Position numbers and translations under genes: made by a program | Notes under the pieces: generated by a model | The model's database searches: none | Seen by the model: the letters and a program-made list of their open reading frames with translations, nothing else | Told to the model about the DNA's origin: nothing | In this document: in pieces, positions 27,174 through 42,200 of the stretch | Layout of the letters: every line of letters starts with the position of its first letter | Position numbering within the stretch: position 1 is the first letter of the stretch | Source: Streblospio benedicti | Taxonomy: Eukaryota > Annelida > Polychaeta > Spionida > Spionidae | Direction: 5' to 3' | NCBI GenBank assembly: GCA_019095985.1 | Contig: CM032661.1 | Location: 22,657,797 to 22,721,796, forward strand | DNA: 64,000 nucleotides

Positions 27174-28090
27174 TCTGTGTGGGGGGTTGTAGGAGTGTAG
27201 CATTGGGGTTGCATGTTTTACAAAAAAATGGACCGTAACAGTATGTATTATCAATTTACAATACGTATTGTACTTTATTATTTCTCTGATTCAGACAATA
27301 AATATATTAGCTTAAACTATACATGTATAGAATAGTGTTCAGATTTCTACTGGTACATACTAGATATCTTTTATTTCAGGTAACAAGAAATTGTCAGCAT
27401 TATCATCTTTCTTCAAGAAGTCAATTTACATTTCATCTGTTTCAAAGAAATGAATCTAGTGCAAATGAAATTCGAATTTTTAATGGCATCCAATATCCCA
27501 TAAGTGTTCTTAAAATACCACAGAGATCTTTATTTTCAAAGCCAACAGAAAAACAGCAAAGGAATAAAGATAAAATATTTCATGAAGAAATATTGATTTT
27601 CAAAAATGGTCATCAAAAATCACTTGATGGTGCTTTTTCATTGGTGGGTCTCTGTACGCTACCAGTGATATTAAATGCATTTGCTATTGGTGTATTTGTT
27701 ACAAGTGGGACATTCCCGGACCCAAGCAGCATATTCTATGATCCAAAATTAACTCTACCCTTAGCAAGTCAAGATCACCCTCTATATACAGCAATCGCTG
27801 GAAGTGCTTTTTGGTTCTATGCTTTGTGGACCTTGCGGACTATCGTCACACGAAGCATAATACGTTTGTATTTTGAACCAGAACATGAAAAGTTCATAGG
27901 AATATATAGAAACTGGGCAATGGATCAACGCAGAATTGAATTTACCTCTAGAGATATTGAAATAAAAAATGGAAATGCAATAGTGGGAAATTTATTTGGG
28001 CATATATACATTAAAGGCAGACCTTTTGTCTTAGAAGAAAGTCATTTTCTTAAGCCAAAGTTCTATAATTTGTTATTTGGGAAGTTTTAG
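26826..28090 (+). CDS. TMEM70: TMEM70-like mitochondrial membrane protein, 2 exons
   Basis: Probable homologue of TMEM70, an inner mitochondrial membrane factor that helps assemble ATP synthase. Exon 26826-26858 encodes [11 protein letters not shown] and ends at GTAAGT; exon 27380-28090 follows TTTATTTCAG; both phase 0, together 247 residues (human TMEM70: 260). A basic, Ser/Thr-rich N-terminus without early acidic residues fits a mitochondrial presequence. Two hydrophobic segments follow ([21 protein letters not shown] and [17 protein letters not shown]). The family landmarks are [19 protein letters not shown] (human: VIRLYHEATTDTYKAITYN) and a C-terminal block ending [10 protein letters not shown] (human: NREDYIHLMG). 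TMEM186 and TMEM223 are related folds and fit less well. The intron holds a long TG repeat. Confidence 0.75.
26890..27180. repeat. (TG)n / CTGTGTG microsatellite in the TMEM70-like intron
   Basis: About 290 bases of TG repeats interrupted by TCTG and TATG variants, taking up over half of the 521-base intron. It generates open frames in all forward frames (Cys/Val-rich), none of which is a gene. Confidence 0.97.
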
Positions 28091-28218
28091 AACAAGTTTA
28101 CGGATAAAGATTAATACTGCATTTTTGGGGCATTATTTTTCTATCAATCCATGAAAATTGCTACGAGTGCAGAATTGTAAATGACATGTAATAATTATAA
28201 AATATAATTGTAGTAGAA

Positions 28219-28224
28219 AATAAA
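28219..28224 (+). terminator. Candidate poly(A) signal of the TMEM70-like gene
   Basis: AATAAA about 130 bases after the stop codon. Confidence 0.5.
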
Positions 28225-31200
28225 CACAAAATATATAAATATTTTTTCCCTTCTTTTCTATGATCTATTTCAGATTTTGAACATCCTTTGTAAATATCTT
28301 TTAAATTTGGCCTGTACAATATCTTTTACTTTTTGAGATTTTGAAACGGAATCACTTATGTTAATGAGCTTTACACATTTTATCTGATGTAACACACAAC
28401 TACACGAAACACGACTACACAACTAATTTAGATAGACAATCAGCTCGGTAACCATGAGGTACTTCATTAAAAGTACATGTAAATAACTTAAAAAATTATC
28501 TAAATTATTGAAGAAAATTTCTAATGTCTGATTCTAGCTGACAAAGAAGTTGTTCTGGTAGATGTGGTATAAGTCACTGTAATATATTTTAAAGCTTTTG
28601 CTGTACTAGGCTTACATTCTTTTTCGACTTCTGTACTAAAATATTGACAAAGACAAAAACTACACATAACTGAATATCATTCTTAAATGTTTATTTTGTC
28701 ATGTTAAAACACATCCATACTTGTTAAAATAAAATTTACATTCTAAGCAGTGCAGGTTACCGCAAACTTAATTTTGTTTTGATTTAGCATATATAATAGG
28801 TAGTTCATGGATAAGAGGGACTATAATATAACAGCTTTCTACACTAACCTTTAGCTAAACCAAAAAATGCATTGACACAAAATAATAGAATATTTCAACG
28901 AAAAATAACAGACACTTATTTGACTATAACACTCAGAAAATTAGTTCAATAATTTCTAGATATTAACTTTTCATAACCATACACATACATATATGCTATC
29001 TTGATAACAAACTTGTTAAAAATAGTTTCATTTGTTCAATTATAAAATAACTGTTCAAAACAAATATTTCATCATCTGATATCACTGCTCTATCAAACTA
29101 TCAAAGTAAGTTTGAAATGAAGTTAGACCAGACTAAAACGACTGATCTGTTAATATACATCTGCTCTAAAATCTAAGGGAAAAAACCTGATAATTAGTTC
29201 TTCCTTATTATAAACTATGTTTTCTTTATAGTACGATAATAAAACATACAACTTAGAATATCTCTATGGAATAGAATATCACAAAAACAAACACGATTTG
29301 TGCAATGGGCTGCATGTTATTCTAAATAATGTAAACTATCAAAATATGAACTATAAAAAAACCCAGCAAACTTAAAAGACTACAAACTGACAGCGCTTAA
29401 CAGAATCGTTAGTTTTACAAGTGGGTGTAAAATTTGGAAACAAGTAAGTATGCTTCCAAGACCATGTCTGTATAAAATACAATGTACTATGAAACAGACA
29501 CATTCTTATGCAAGGCATAGCCGTCATTGTAAAGCACTAAATATTAATATACTTTTATGTTTAATATTTCTTCTTATGATGATTGAAAAAATATTTTCTA
29601 ATAAGCAAGTGTTATAAAAGATAGACCATTCAATTAGAGATGGATATTAAAAGTTTAGAATAACGCATGATTTAAAAAATAATCATTGCATTTTCAAGAT
29701 GTTTTTGAGTTCTTGTAGCTAATGAAATGAATACTGGTAACTCATTATCATAGCCTTACTCAACATAAGCATGCATGATTATTTTATAAAATATGTGTAC
29801 ATTGTATATTTGGCAGACACGCACCACTTTATAATACATGCAGTTCACTAAACTAATGTTGCAATATTTAGTTAAAAAGATTTATCTTCCTCTATGTCAG
29901 ACTTATTTTGTTTTAAAACCAACCATGGTGAAAACATACTAATGTTAATTTCTACACATTTAGCTTAATTATAAACATTTGTACACAAAATCAAGTTTGA
30001 TGCACACCAACACTACTTGATTGGAGCAGAATAAGTATTTTATAAAATATGTAATTTGTCTGCAATGTTAAAATACATTTGTGCATATTAGATTTACTAA
30101 ATGAAAACTACATAGTGCAAGATAATATGGGACTCATTACTCCATCAACTTAAAAATAACTAGTTAAATGCATCATACACAAGCTGTATATGAAAATATG
30201 TTAGTGGCAAACACTCGTAATAACTTAGAACCTAACTTTATATCGATATAACAGTATATAACAGTATATAAACATGTAACTTTTTATAACCCTCAAGATT
30301 GGAGGACTTTTTAATAGAATTCCAATGTGACTTGATAGCTACACCACAAAATTCCAAGTAATGAGAAACGTGCTGGTGTTAGAATCGAAACAGGCTGCTT
30401 GAGGGTTATTTAGTACTGGCAATATTTAAGCATTGTACATTGTAACCTAGGTCATGAAAGCAAACACATAAACTCATCCTCGTTACTAAGACATTCATGC
30501 TATTTCTATTTTTCACCCCATTCGATGGTTTTAAATGATAAAGTTGATTTAACACAATTTATATATATATTTGTGACAACATGATGGTATAATTATTATA
30601 TAAACAATTAGGGTGGTATAATTATGGCTTTAACAATCAAATTTATGATATTTCTTCTGCTTAATAACAATATAAGTAGTGCTCTATCTATAAAGCAAAG
30701 ATTCACATGAAAATTAGTTTAATACCAGTTTGATCATTCTAAACTACATTACCAAAATCTTAAAATTCAACAAGATTTGTACACTATGTTTTATGATATA
30801 AAAATTATTAATTTGCAATATACTCCAGTTATTCGTTCAATCACAATGATCAATTCAGTGAATTACAAATCAATAATTATAATCATTACAACAAATACTG
30901 ATTTAAGGTTCTCATTCTTTGGTACTTAGTGTCACAAGTAGGTATCTTTCTTTTTAGTGTGCTATATTTGTATGAAAATAAATATTCTTGTAAGAAAACA
31001 CTTACATAGATCAACAAATCAGGTTATCAAATATTCTGAAACTCAATACAAGAAGTATGGTGTCATTTTCAAATGGCTTGCCAAACAAATATCGCATAAT
31101 CAAAATATTAATTTTGCAAGACCCACTTTGCTTGCTTACAAATACAAGTAAATACATAAAGACGTTTCTCCAATATTCAGATTTCAGAACCTCCACAAAC

Positions 31201-33222
31201 TTGTGCCTAATGTTGTATGTACAAGTAAAACATTGAAAACAAGTTATCACAAAGCTCATCAGAACAACTGCAAAAGAAGTCCTCAGCAATATGAATATTG
31301 CACATCGTAGAGCAACACAATGCCCATCAAGCAATGTCCTTATTTGACAATAGCAGTTAAGAAAATAACACACCTGTCTCCCATCATATATCACTCAATA
31401 CATTTTAACCAACTAGAATTTAAAAAAATAAGTATATCTATACTGTTTCTTGTTGGCACTTATCAACATAAAATTTTGATAATATTCTTGAATCTTGCAT
31501 CACTAGTTGGTTTGAAATTTCTGATACTCCCTATTAGTTTAACGTCTTTGAAAAATACATAGAAATTATTGTTCACAGTTAATATACGCTTCTTCAACAG
31601 CTATCAATCTTTTATCCAGAGCATAAATAGACTTACATTTAGTCATTTATCAAAGTTTAGATCAAATTCAAGCAGGACTATGTTTCACCTGGGGTGTTTT
31701 TTCGAATACAAATATACAGCTACACAAAGAATCTATAAAATTATCAGTAATGAAAATATATAACAAAATACACGATGGCCTTAAAATTGACGAGTGAAGA
31801 AGATAGCCATTGTTTGACAAGTCAGGGTTGTGATGCTCATTATTGAGATTTTGCTTTTGATTTTAGCAAATTCCTCAATTCTACTTCTTCATACAAGCAG
31901 TGGTTAGATTGTTTGCAGGCGGTAATGCCCTTGAATTCGAATACATCACATTTTATAATACGCATTCCACACAGCATTAACATTTTTCAACTAAATGCTT
32001 CGCAATACTGTATTCTCTAGAAAACTTCAATTAATGGGAAGTTCTCAACAATTGTTGAATATACATACCGGCAAATCTATTCAAAAGAATAATTTGAATT
32101 TTTTCACGCTTTGTTACTTTCAGGTATGATGCCATTTGTGAAGTGATGAAACACAGTGAGGATGGTTCAGAAGTTTGCAGCTGCTCCTCCACCCATCAGA
32201 GGAGGTGGTACCACAGCGGTTCAGCAAGGGGAGGTTCCCATCCGACGAGACCTACAGCCATTTATTTTAAATATATTTGTCATTCATTTGAGTTCACGTT
32301 TACCTAATAATCACATGCATGACTTTTTATTTTTGAAATTTTGAGAAATGTAGTATAACGTCACCAAGTCGACACCCTAATTAAACAGGTAACTCATAAA
32401 AAAGAATACTTTTTCATTTACTCAGTTTAATCGAGACACTTTCCGATATTCTTACTGTTACATTGGGATTGTACAGTAAAGCACACATCGAATGGCTCAT
32501 TTTTCTAGATTCTAATACATATAGATGGTGATGTGTGAGAGAATCACTTATTTACTGCACTTTCTCATGATTCTTTACACTAAATGTTATGATGTACAGT
32601 ACTGACACCGTCAGAAGGATACATAAGAAAAATTTTGAGAATTACGCTACGATTCCTTACATTTTTTACCTAATTTTTCTAATTGTTGCGACTGTTACGA
32701 ACGTAAAAAGGTTCTGTAGCTTCCGCAAATTACAGCTTTCTTCATAACTCGCCTGAAGTTACGTTTATTCCGATTGTTCCCCTTATATTACGCATTTTAT
32801 GAAGTTCCCATAGTAAAAAGAATATTTCTAAAAGTTCAAAATCACGCCAACATTTTGACAGATATTCATTTCATTGGGTGTCTGTACGGCGTCTGCACTT
32901 CCGGCGCTATTGTTGTGGCGGGAATAAACGAGAACACCCAAACAAATCCGAATATTTATGAGCGAAAGATGGATGCCATTGTGCAGTAGTGCAAGAAACT
33001 ATTCTGATCATTACGTTTTTTCGATAATCGTAAGTATCGTAGTTTCGGTGATTGAGCAGTTCCAAGAAAACCGTGATAGCTGTAACTTTGTTTCAAATTG
33101 TTACAAATTATTACGTTTTCTTACGCTGATTCATCTAATTTCGTTTCGATTCTGTATCCTTCTGACTATATCAGTACTGTATCTAATATCACACTGCAAA
33201 CCACATCGATGCCTTGTCAGTG
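28225..33222. other. AT-rich intergenic region, includes the PLC gamma 3' UTR
   Basis: Five kilobases with no recognised gene. The right part must hold the 3' UTR of the PLC gamma gene, which ends at 33223 on the minus strand. Plus-strand base 32124 follows a good acceptor (TTACTTTCAG) and opens a short frame around 32124-32310 that may be an isolated exon or a repeat; no family was recognised. All other open frames are short and without motifs. Confidence 0.5.
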
Positions 33223-36200
33223 TTACCTGGCCTTGTGGACACGCGTCTCATTGAGTTCCAATAATCGATTCTCATTGTCCTGAAGCTCTTTCCTCTTCTT
33301 TTCAATCTAAGGCAACAAAAGAACACATTAACAGAGAATATATATACATATAACAGAGCACAAAAACATATCTGTTTCCTTCAGCACGAAAGTCCATGTC
33401 CCAGATAAAAAAAATACTTTGATAACTTCATGTTGAAATAGTAAATTTATGTCTTGTTATTATGCAATTCTAATAAATACAGCAGCAAACACAATTGCAA
33501 ATTTTAGATGCAACTTAGTAGATCAAATGTTCAACAATTGTATTGTTTGATTATTTAGTCAAAGTTGCCTGTAAGCATGCATGTAGCTCTCAAAACTATC
33601 TGTCCCTATGACTGGAATGTTTCTTGACTATGTAGCGTAAGTCAACTAATTTGGCATATAGAAATTCAAGTACCGGTATACTGCCTGGCTTGTAATCATT
33701 TTAGTTGTGATGTGGTAAAGAACCTCCTGGGAGTCACATGAAAAGAGTGGACAGACCTCAAGTGGTCTCAATAGAGGTGGTCTCTTTGTGAATGGTCATG
33801 TTGGTTTCTTCATAAAGGTTTGGGATCATGGGTAATGGTCTCATAATAGAGGTGATCTCATTATAGAGGTGGTCTTCATTGGAAGTTCTACTGTGCAATT
33901 TACAGGTAACAAAAAAGACCATCCCCTGGTACCTGTGCATTTGACCCTGAAGTCCGCCGCTGCTCTAGGCTCTCAATTTCTTCGTGGAGCCGATCTGTTG
34001 TGTCCCGCAATTCAATGAGGCAGCCATAATTCTCACTGTCATCCTCCTAAAACAACATAATGTTATGGCATTCAATGAACAGCTTGTAGAATAAGCAAGT
34101 GCTTTAAGGCTTGCCATGTCTCCACCCACACGAGTTGAATGTTATGGACACAGCGAAATAAACAGCTAGATGTAGGCTATTTCAAAGCTACTGCAAACCA
34201 TACAACCAATCAGCCAGCCATACAAACACTAAGAAGACATAATTACCTTGGGGTTGGACTTGTCTATATGCACCAGCAGGGATGCCAATTCTAGGTCCTC
34301 AGAATAGGCATTCTTCAGTTGCACAGACCGGTATCCTAGGGAACATTAGATTTTATGCATTATACAGCTCATTCGCATAAAAAATACATTTACAGATAAG
34401 ATGAATCTAGTTTTCTTATTGGAAGTCCAGCATCTGACTCATCATACACCATACTTCTTTAGTCGATATAAATAGAATGAATGATTCCATCAAAAAGCTA
34501 AGATGTTAAGATATAAAAAAATATGCTATCTTCAGTCTTAATTAAGTGTAAACTGATCTGTTTTTGTCCAACACGGTTAGCTTTATGAAAACATGATAAA
34601 CTCCTCGACAAAGTTGAATTAAAACGTATAATAATGTATATTAGTCATACCATTCTATCCGAAACACATAACACCAACTGGATTTCTGATGCTATCTATA
34701 ACAATAAACTGTTGAATGTGTTTTAGTTTGGATGGACAACTCTGGTAACTAGTATTGGCTGCTCACCAGTTCTACAGCAGTTGACAGGGATGGTGGCTTG
34801 GCCCAAAAAGTTGGGGTCCCCGAACATGTCCTCATCCTGCACCACAAAGCGCAACAGTGCCAGGTCGGGGTTGATGATGTCAAACATACACGTCTCATTC
34901 CACACCGGGTTGAAGCCATTGTCCACTGTAATGGACAAAGTCATGAGTAATATACGTCTGCATTATAGATTAACCTCTAAGCAAAAAACATCTTAGGCAC
35001 TTGTGCAAACTTCACTGCAAAGTGACCACACCTATAGGAATTAGGGTTCTGCTTGGTAATGATACATGATAAATGAAGTGGTTCCAGGAGAGTGTTCACT
35101 TTTACAAAGTACATTATAGAAATATGAACTTTCGGAGAAGTCCTATATTTAGTTTTTTATTTTACCCTCAAGTTTGTATACTCCAAACACATAATTGTAT
35201 GTACCTTTAGTTGCACTTTTGTACTTGTTGTGGCTATCATAAGGTGCTCCTAACACCTCAGTCTCCACAAAAGGACTTGTTATACCACGCCCTAACTTGG
35301 TTAAGTGCCTCGCAGCAATAATCTGCATGATCAAATGAATAATAGAGACATAGAATTTGAGAGTATGAATAGGATTATACGAAAATAAATTACAAATAGC
35401 TAACACTTTACTACAGAATTACATAGTCAATTACTGGACAATTACAGTGGGCCAGATAAAGATTAGATCATCTACTCATCATACATGCAAGTCTGAGACT
35501 AAAACTTTAGACCCAAAGTCCTATACTAACTCTGATACATTTTGAGAAATGTAACTTACTCTGACAGACAATGTGACTGGTTCGACGCCCTCCAGTGTTT
35601 TCTTGTCGTATGGATTGTAGGTACCAACGCGCAAACACTCAGGCTGGAGCACATAGCCACAGCGAGCATTCATCTGAAGCAAAACACAGCATTGAACAAA
35701 GCCTATTTTACTGTTGTCCTTAAACCAAACATGGATTAATATTTTGGTCATCTGACACGGCTGCAATCAACATTTTCTCCATATTGCCTTCCTTCTATCG
35801 ACGTTTTAATAAGAATTTGACAAGAGATACATATGCAAAATAAGAAGTCAAGTCATTTGAAAGTAGTAGGGGATGTCTCCACGTTTTGCTTCGGCAAAAC
35901 GACTAGTAATGACCAAACACAAATACTTGCACTGAAAAGAAATTTTATTGACAGTGCATCCAAAGATTTGAATATGAGTTGTGTGGAGGTTGTTTTTTTT
36001 TCAACTAAATGCTTATATCTGCAATTTGCATTTTTAATATGTACGTACACTTTTTATAAAATTTCATAATAATTAGCTCATTTTTTATCAATCTTATTAA
36101 ATTCTCTGATTTTTCCCTAACTGGAATTTTATTTTGGCTTTTCCTCTGTTTTTCAGAGTCTGTAGTTACTCTGTAGAAAATAGTTATCCATCCTGCCCAC

Positions 36201-39200
36201 ATACGTTCACGTATAATCCTTATAGAGCTGCATGTAAAAACTCATCAGGCAAGGTGGGATTTCGTAGATTGAAAGTTGCCATGGCACTTAGACAAAAGAT
36301 GGAAGTTGCAGCTTAAAAAAGCTATTACTTTGCCGGTTCTAGAATGTTGAAATAAGAGCAGACATACCCTGAAGCGGCCCTCATTGAGCTGCATGGTCTT
36401 GTCACCGGTCTGGTAGTTGACGGCCAGCATGTGGCAGCCCGTGTTCCACATGGGCATCGGGTCGTAGTTGGATGAGTCGATCCGCTGACCTTTTGGGTAC
36501 ACACGGCTGAAAGAGAGGGAGAAGGTGGCAGTCTTCACTTCTTAGACAAATAACATGGAAGAGGAAGGGGACCTCCTAATGAATGGGATACAGGGGAAAA
36601 GTGGATAGTGGGGTATGATTTTATAAAATATTTTGAGACATTAGGAAATAACAGTGGCGAAAAGCATAGTAAATGGGTCGCTATGGGCACTTCTGTGACC
36701 AAAGAAAGTCAAGGTCTGTTTCGTGACTCAATAGAAATTCAATCTTGATATTTTAAATGATTGACCCCCTTATGATTCTTAAATCCAATATGAATACATT
36801 GTTTTTACAAAAACAGAATTTGTTACATACTTGACATAGTTGACGGATAAGAATATTACATCAATATCAGGTTTCTTGGGTTAAGAAAATCAAATTATAA
36901 AGATTTTGGTGCAATAGGAAATTCAAATCAATTTGGAAATTCTGACAATTGGAGATATCTTTAAATTGGTCATATACATCTAAAGAAATTCTAGGACAAG
37001 TACAAGAAACATTTTACTGATATTTTCCCAATACATGTATTCATTAATTAATGAAATACATCAGTATATCTGGACAGTCAATATTTGTAAAATTTCAGAA
37101 TTTGTGTTGCCATTCATTGCTTATCTGTCAGATAGAAATGCATTTAAGTACCTGAGCTGTGTTCTGTTGAACGCGAGGATTTTGGAAGCATGTGATTTAT
37201 TACAATATTTCTCAATCTTGGACTCCGGGAATGAACACATCTCGTAGTAGTTTCCTGTCCCAACTAAAATATTATGGTAACACAAAACGTTAATTACAAT
37301 AGAAATACTTTCCTAAAAGTAAATGTATTACACTAATAACTATCACGCAATAAATATGCATAATTCTTTCAATAAGTCCAAAATATAAAAATTACTGATC
37401 ATAAAAATCACCTACTAAATATATAAATTTACAATCATAACAATATTCAGTACAGATAAAATAATAAATATCTATAATTATCTGCTTCATCTTTTACAGA
37501 AAAAAGAAATCATTCATCAAGACTAAAATCTTTCAAATACTTGATTGCCAATGTACCATTGTCTATTTTGAATGGGATGGGTCGGCAGTACACAATGAGA
37601 TCAGACAGCTCTTTAGCAATTCTCATAATGCGCTCCTGTTCCTTATAGCTGCGACCCTAAAATAGTTTAAAAATTGATATTACGATATTTAAGAAATATT
37701 GTTGATAAATACAATATATTGCTTACTAAAATTGAGATGTAAGTGTAGATTAATTCAGCAGATGAAAGTGTTACTACGAATTACATATCTATCTCATCTT
37801 TTTATAATAACATAATAAAGATCAATAAAAAAATAAGAAATAACTTTTAATATACGCATCCTCCTCTATAATCCACGTATGTACAAATCACTAAATTGTA
37901 ACATGCATTTAAATGATAAAAATACACTGCATAATACATATATTACACATATCATATACAAGTACATGTACAGCTTATAGTCAGCAATTTGTATTCTAAA
38001 CATATGTGGAAAAAATGCTTAAATTATTGGAATGTATATTCAATTTTCAATTGCATTCAAAATATCCCTAATTTATTTACAATACAAAATAACATTTATC
38101 ATAATTGGTTAATTTTATTTCTAAGCATTTATCATAATTGGTTAATTTTATTTCTAAGCAGGTGTTTGGAAATAATCACTTTGCCACACCATCAGAATGA
38201 GGAATAATAAGGGCTTGCCCAAATAAATTTAGGATTTGAGTGATTGATTGATTTGATTTCAGATTAATTTTGTATATTGACAAGATTGCATGTCGAATAA
38301 GTTAATGCATTGCCTGCTTCTGACTATTCTGACTAGATTGATCCTTATCCAGAGTTGCATCGTAGAACTTCTGAAGAAATTACATGGAAGAGGTTAAAAC
38401 TTTTCATTTAAAATTTTGCATTAGAAAAATTATTTTACCGGTAATATGTCTATTGAAAACCACATGTTATTATTTACACCACTTGTTCTCTCATTGAGGT
38501 TTAGCTTAATTTTATTAACTTATACAAATTCCTCTAACTGTGTTGGGAATATCATAATGTCCCTCCACAAAAAAAAAATAAATAAATCAAATAATATATT
38601 TTAATAAACATTGTTTTATAAACCTTACGATCTGCAGAAACCCATAACTCCACGTTTTGGGTCTCTGCTATCGGCATGTTTAGAGAAATTTATGCTATTT
38701 TGCTGTTCTGGTAGATATGTAAAATCTATCAATTGCCTATGACTATCATTTAATCAACATCCGTCACGTCGCAAGCCGTCCCTACAAAGGAGCATATTCA
38801 GTTGTATGCAGTCACTACTTGATTGTGACGTGACGGGATGGAATAGTCATTAAATAGTGCCAGGATCATTGCAGGCTTACAACAAAACGTCATAGTGGAG
38901 TGGACAGGCCGTGTGGTAAACAGACACTTTAAAAACTTTCCTGTAAGATGCCCTACATTTGGTATGTCGCGTCATGTAGTTGCATATTGTCGTAGCGGTG
39001 TGGAGGGGTTTTAGACCTTGAAACTGGCAACAGCTATGTTTTCATATTTTTTAAATAAAGAATCATCTATGATTAAGATGTACATATTGATCATTTTGAA
39101 TTATTCAGGTAATCATCTAACAGAAAAAGGCCCATATCATAAACCTGGGCTTGGGATGTGGAACTATCAGTTAGGACAGGTGAATCATTGTATCTGACAA

Positions 39201-42200
39201 TTTGGAGGTCTTTTACAGGCCCCCACATTAACAATAATGTTTTCAGTTATTGTTGACGATATATTGATATTTATAAGACAGAAGTTATATGTCTTTCAAT
39301 AAACTACATACTAAGAAATTTGTCATAACAAGACGATATTAGTGATGGCTACTACAGTTCTTATATACTCGCCTTCACCAAATGTGTTGAATAGAGATAG
39401 TTTTGAATAAGGCATAATAAAACAGAAAAAGTTATCATGAAGCTGTTTAAGACTCTTTTTTTTATCATTATCTATAATTTTTAAAGCATAGTTATTAGAT
39501 GTAACCTATTGTTAATTGATATTCTCACATATATAAATTGAATCACAATGTAAACTTCAGTTGATAAAATTTTCAGTACTTAAAGTTTTGATCAGGAACC
39601 TTTATGTTCTCATCACTCTATATGATATCGGCTCATGAATGTTTATTTGTTTTTTAAAAATGGACTTGATTTCAATATGTCCACAAATACGAACCCCTGG
39701 CAAAGCAATGGTTTGGCTGACATCAATACTCATGATGCTGTTGTATTTTCTTCAAATATCTTACTCTAAGCTCATACTTTTAGCACACTAAATAACGGGA
39801 AATCTGACAACACAACCATTATTACTGAAGCCAGAAAGTTATGGATCCAGCTTATCAAACTGGATTCCATTATCTCGGTATCATAAAAAATAGTACAACA
39901 TACTTAAGGATAATACTCAGTCAAAATATATATGCGTCCTGTAAAATCCAGTACCAATAAAGGATGTCTTTTCTATTGGAAGTGAAGGAAAATTAAGACA
40001 TATTTTTCACGTTTAGTATTTACTACATCTATAAAAATACCGTGATATATTGTCAGTTAAAATACAAGGTGACGTGATATTGTATAATCGAATGATTTTC
40101 GCCAGACGTACCGTGGGTTTCCAACGGTAGACGTCACAAACATGGGAGGGATAGGCGACTTTTTACGTGCACCGTGGAAGTTACGTCTGACGAAAATCAT
40201 TCGTTGACATTTCTGGCATTCACATGTTTTGATGGGTTTCTAGCTAGTTATTTATGGCGTGGATTTAAATTGCAATAGATATTCTAATACGCTGTTTAAA
40301 TTAAAGAAGCTTTCAGAATGCACAGAACACATCATATTGTTTCTGTGCAAGCATACTTGTTCGTTCACTGAGCATAACCTTTAACGCAATGCGCTAACTT
40401 TTATTTCCCAATGGGAAAAGTGTGAACGGGTCGGAGCCATGCCCCCATAGTAGTGCAACACACATCCACACTTCTATATACAGATTCAATGTATCATATC
40501 AAAAAGTTATCCAAAAACTTTTTATCGATTAAGTTTCAAAAAGAGACGCTTCACTTAGATATTTTTGTATCCTACACACTTAACGTAGAACTTGTATGCG
40601 CTGGAAACTGTGAGTGTGCGTGTGATGCCGCTAGGCTGTAGCACTCACCGCCCTCTCCACAGCCAGTGAGGCGTTCTTGATGCTGGTCACCCATGAGTGC
40701 AGCTCCTCGTCCGACTGGCACCCAATGTCCATCTTCTGCGACACAACGCCTGTGTTCGCCGTCTCATTCCAGATCTTGAAGGCTGGCATTGGCGTACCCA
40801 GAGTCTCGCGCTTTACCTCTACATAATGGAAATAAATTAGTACTGAAGATCTGATCTAACAACCGAATATTTGAATCTTAAAACGTCGAGAATAAATGTA
40901 ATCATGGGATTTTTAGTGTACATTTCAATCGACTATATTGACGTGATTATAATTTCCAATATTATACGGCATTGAGTCTTGAGTCAATAAAAAATTCCGG
41001 AATCAAAATATAATCATGGGATTTAGTGCATATTCCAATCCACTATGTTAACATGATTATCATTTCCAATATAATACGGCATTGAGTCAATTAAGAACTG
41101 AGAATCAGAGCATTATGAGAACATACCAACACAGACGTTTTTGAGCTCGATGGAGCCCTGCTGCATGGTACCGAGTGGCGTCTCCTCGGCAATCTCCTCC
41201 TCAAACTGTTCCACGTAGTTGCTCGGGAACCACATCTGTTTCTGACCACCATAGTCGCCTTTCCACCTACATTCAAGCGTAATTGTCACTGTTATGGGAG
41301 TCATCATAATACTTTCATATGTAATCTCTATCCTCAACAAGACAGCAGCCAAAACAATGGTGAATAAGATTTCAAAATGGAATTTATAATCGCACTGGGG
41401 TTAGTAGACAACAAATTGACATGGTTGATTCTTTTAATGATAATTTTTCAAATACGTGTTTGAGAATCAATTTGACATTCATTTGATATATACAGCTGAG
41501 AACAAATCCACAGGTATATGTATTTCAGTGACCCCAAAAAACAATGTACCATCCTCCATCTTCTTTCTGCACACTGGTGATGATGGCGTTCTTGCAAAAA
41601 CTCAGTTCATCCTCGCGCTGTGCTCGGTAGTCATACAGAGTACGCACTCGGATCTGCACAACAGAGGATACAGAAATAAGTACAAGACAAGTGAGAGAAA
41701 GAATTCATGAATAGAGTGATAACTGATGAGGATCATTTAGGTTTTTTTTAATACAAAATATTCATTATCTTTAATAATGGATTTGTTTCGTATTCAATAT
41801 AACAAGCCATTTATTTGCCACACAAAATGAGAAATCCTTTCATATAACAATATTTGTGTGCTTATTTTATAGATGGAAGACATTTTATCTGATAATATCA
41901 CTATTTCATTGATACTTTGACACAGCTTCAACTAAATAATTTACATAGGATTCTTTATATGCGTTTGTATTCAAATACTGATGAATTACATGTTATTCAA
42001 AATGTTCTTACATGATATTTTTAAATATTTAAAAATGTCCTTACATTAAATTTAAAAAAAATCAATTCTAAAAAATCATTCTGAAGTTTATTACAGATTA
42101 AATAAAAATTACATGTTGTAAAAATGGATTTTAATCATTTTATTTTCCTGAATGAGAGAAATGTGACCTTTTACAAGTAGACTTTAAAACAAAAAGGGAG

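Larger units (their letters stand above)
37657..40648. other. PLC gamma intron, 3.0 kb
   Basis: AT-rich. It contains a 33-bp tandem duplication (38093-38158) and copy B of the TTAA-bordered family (39904-40384). Nothing else was recognised. Confidence 0.55.

Noticed and set aside
26784-27238. Cys/Val-rich open frames on the plus strand
   Set aside because: They are translations of the TG microsatellite and occur in all three forward frames.
28225-32100. Open frames at 30957-31763 as small genes
   Set aside because: Short, Ile/Lys-rich products typical of AT-rich non-coding DNA, on both strands, without motifs or splice context.
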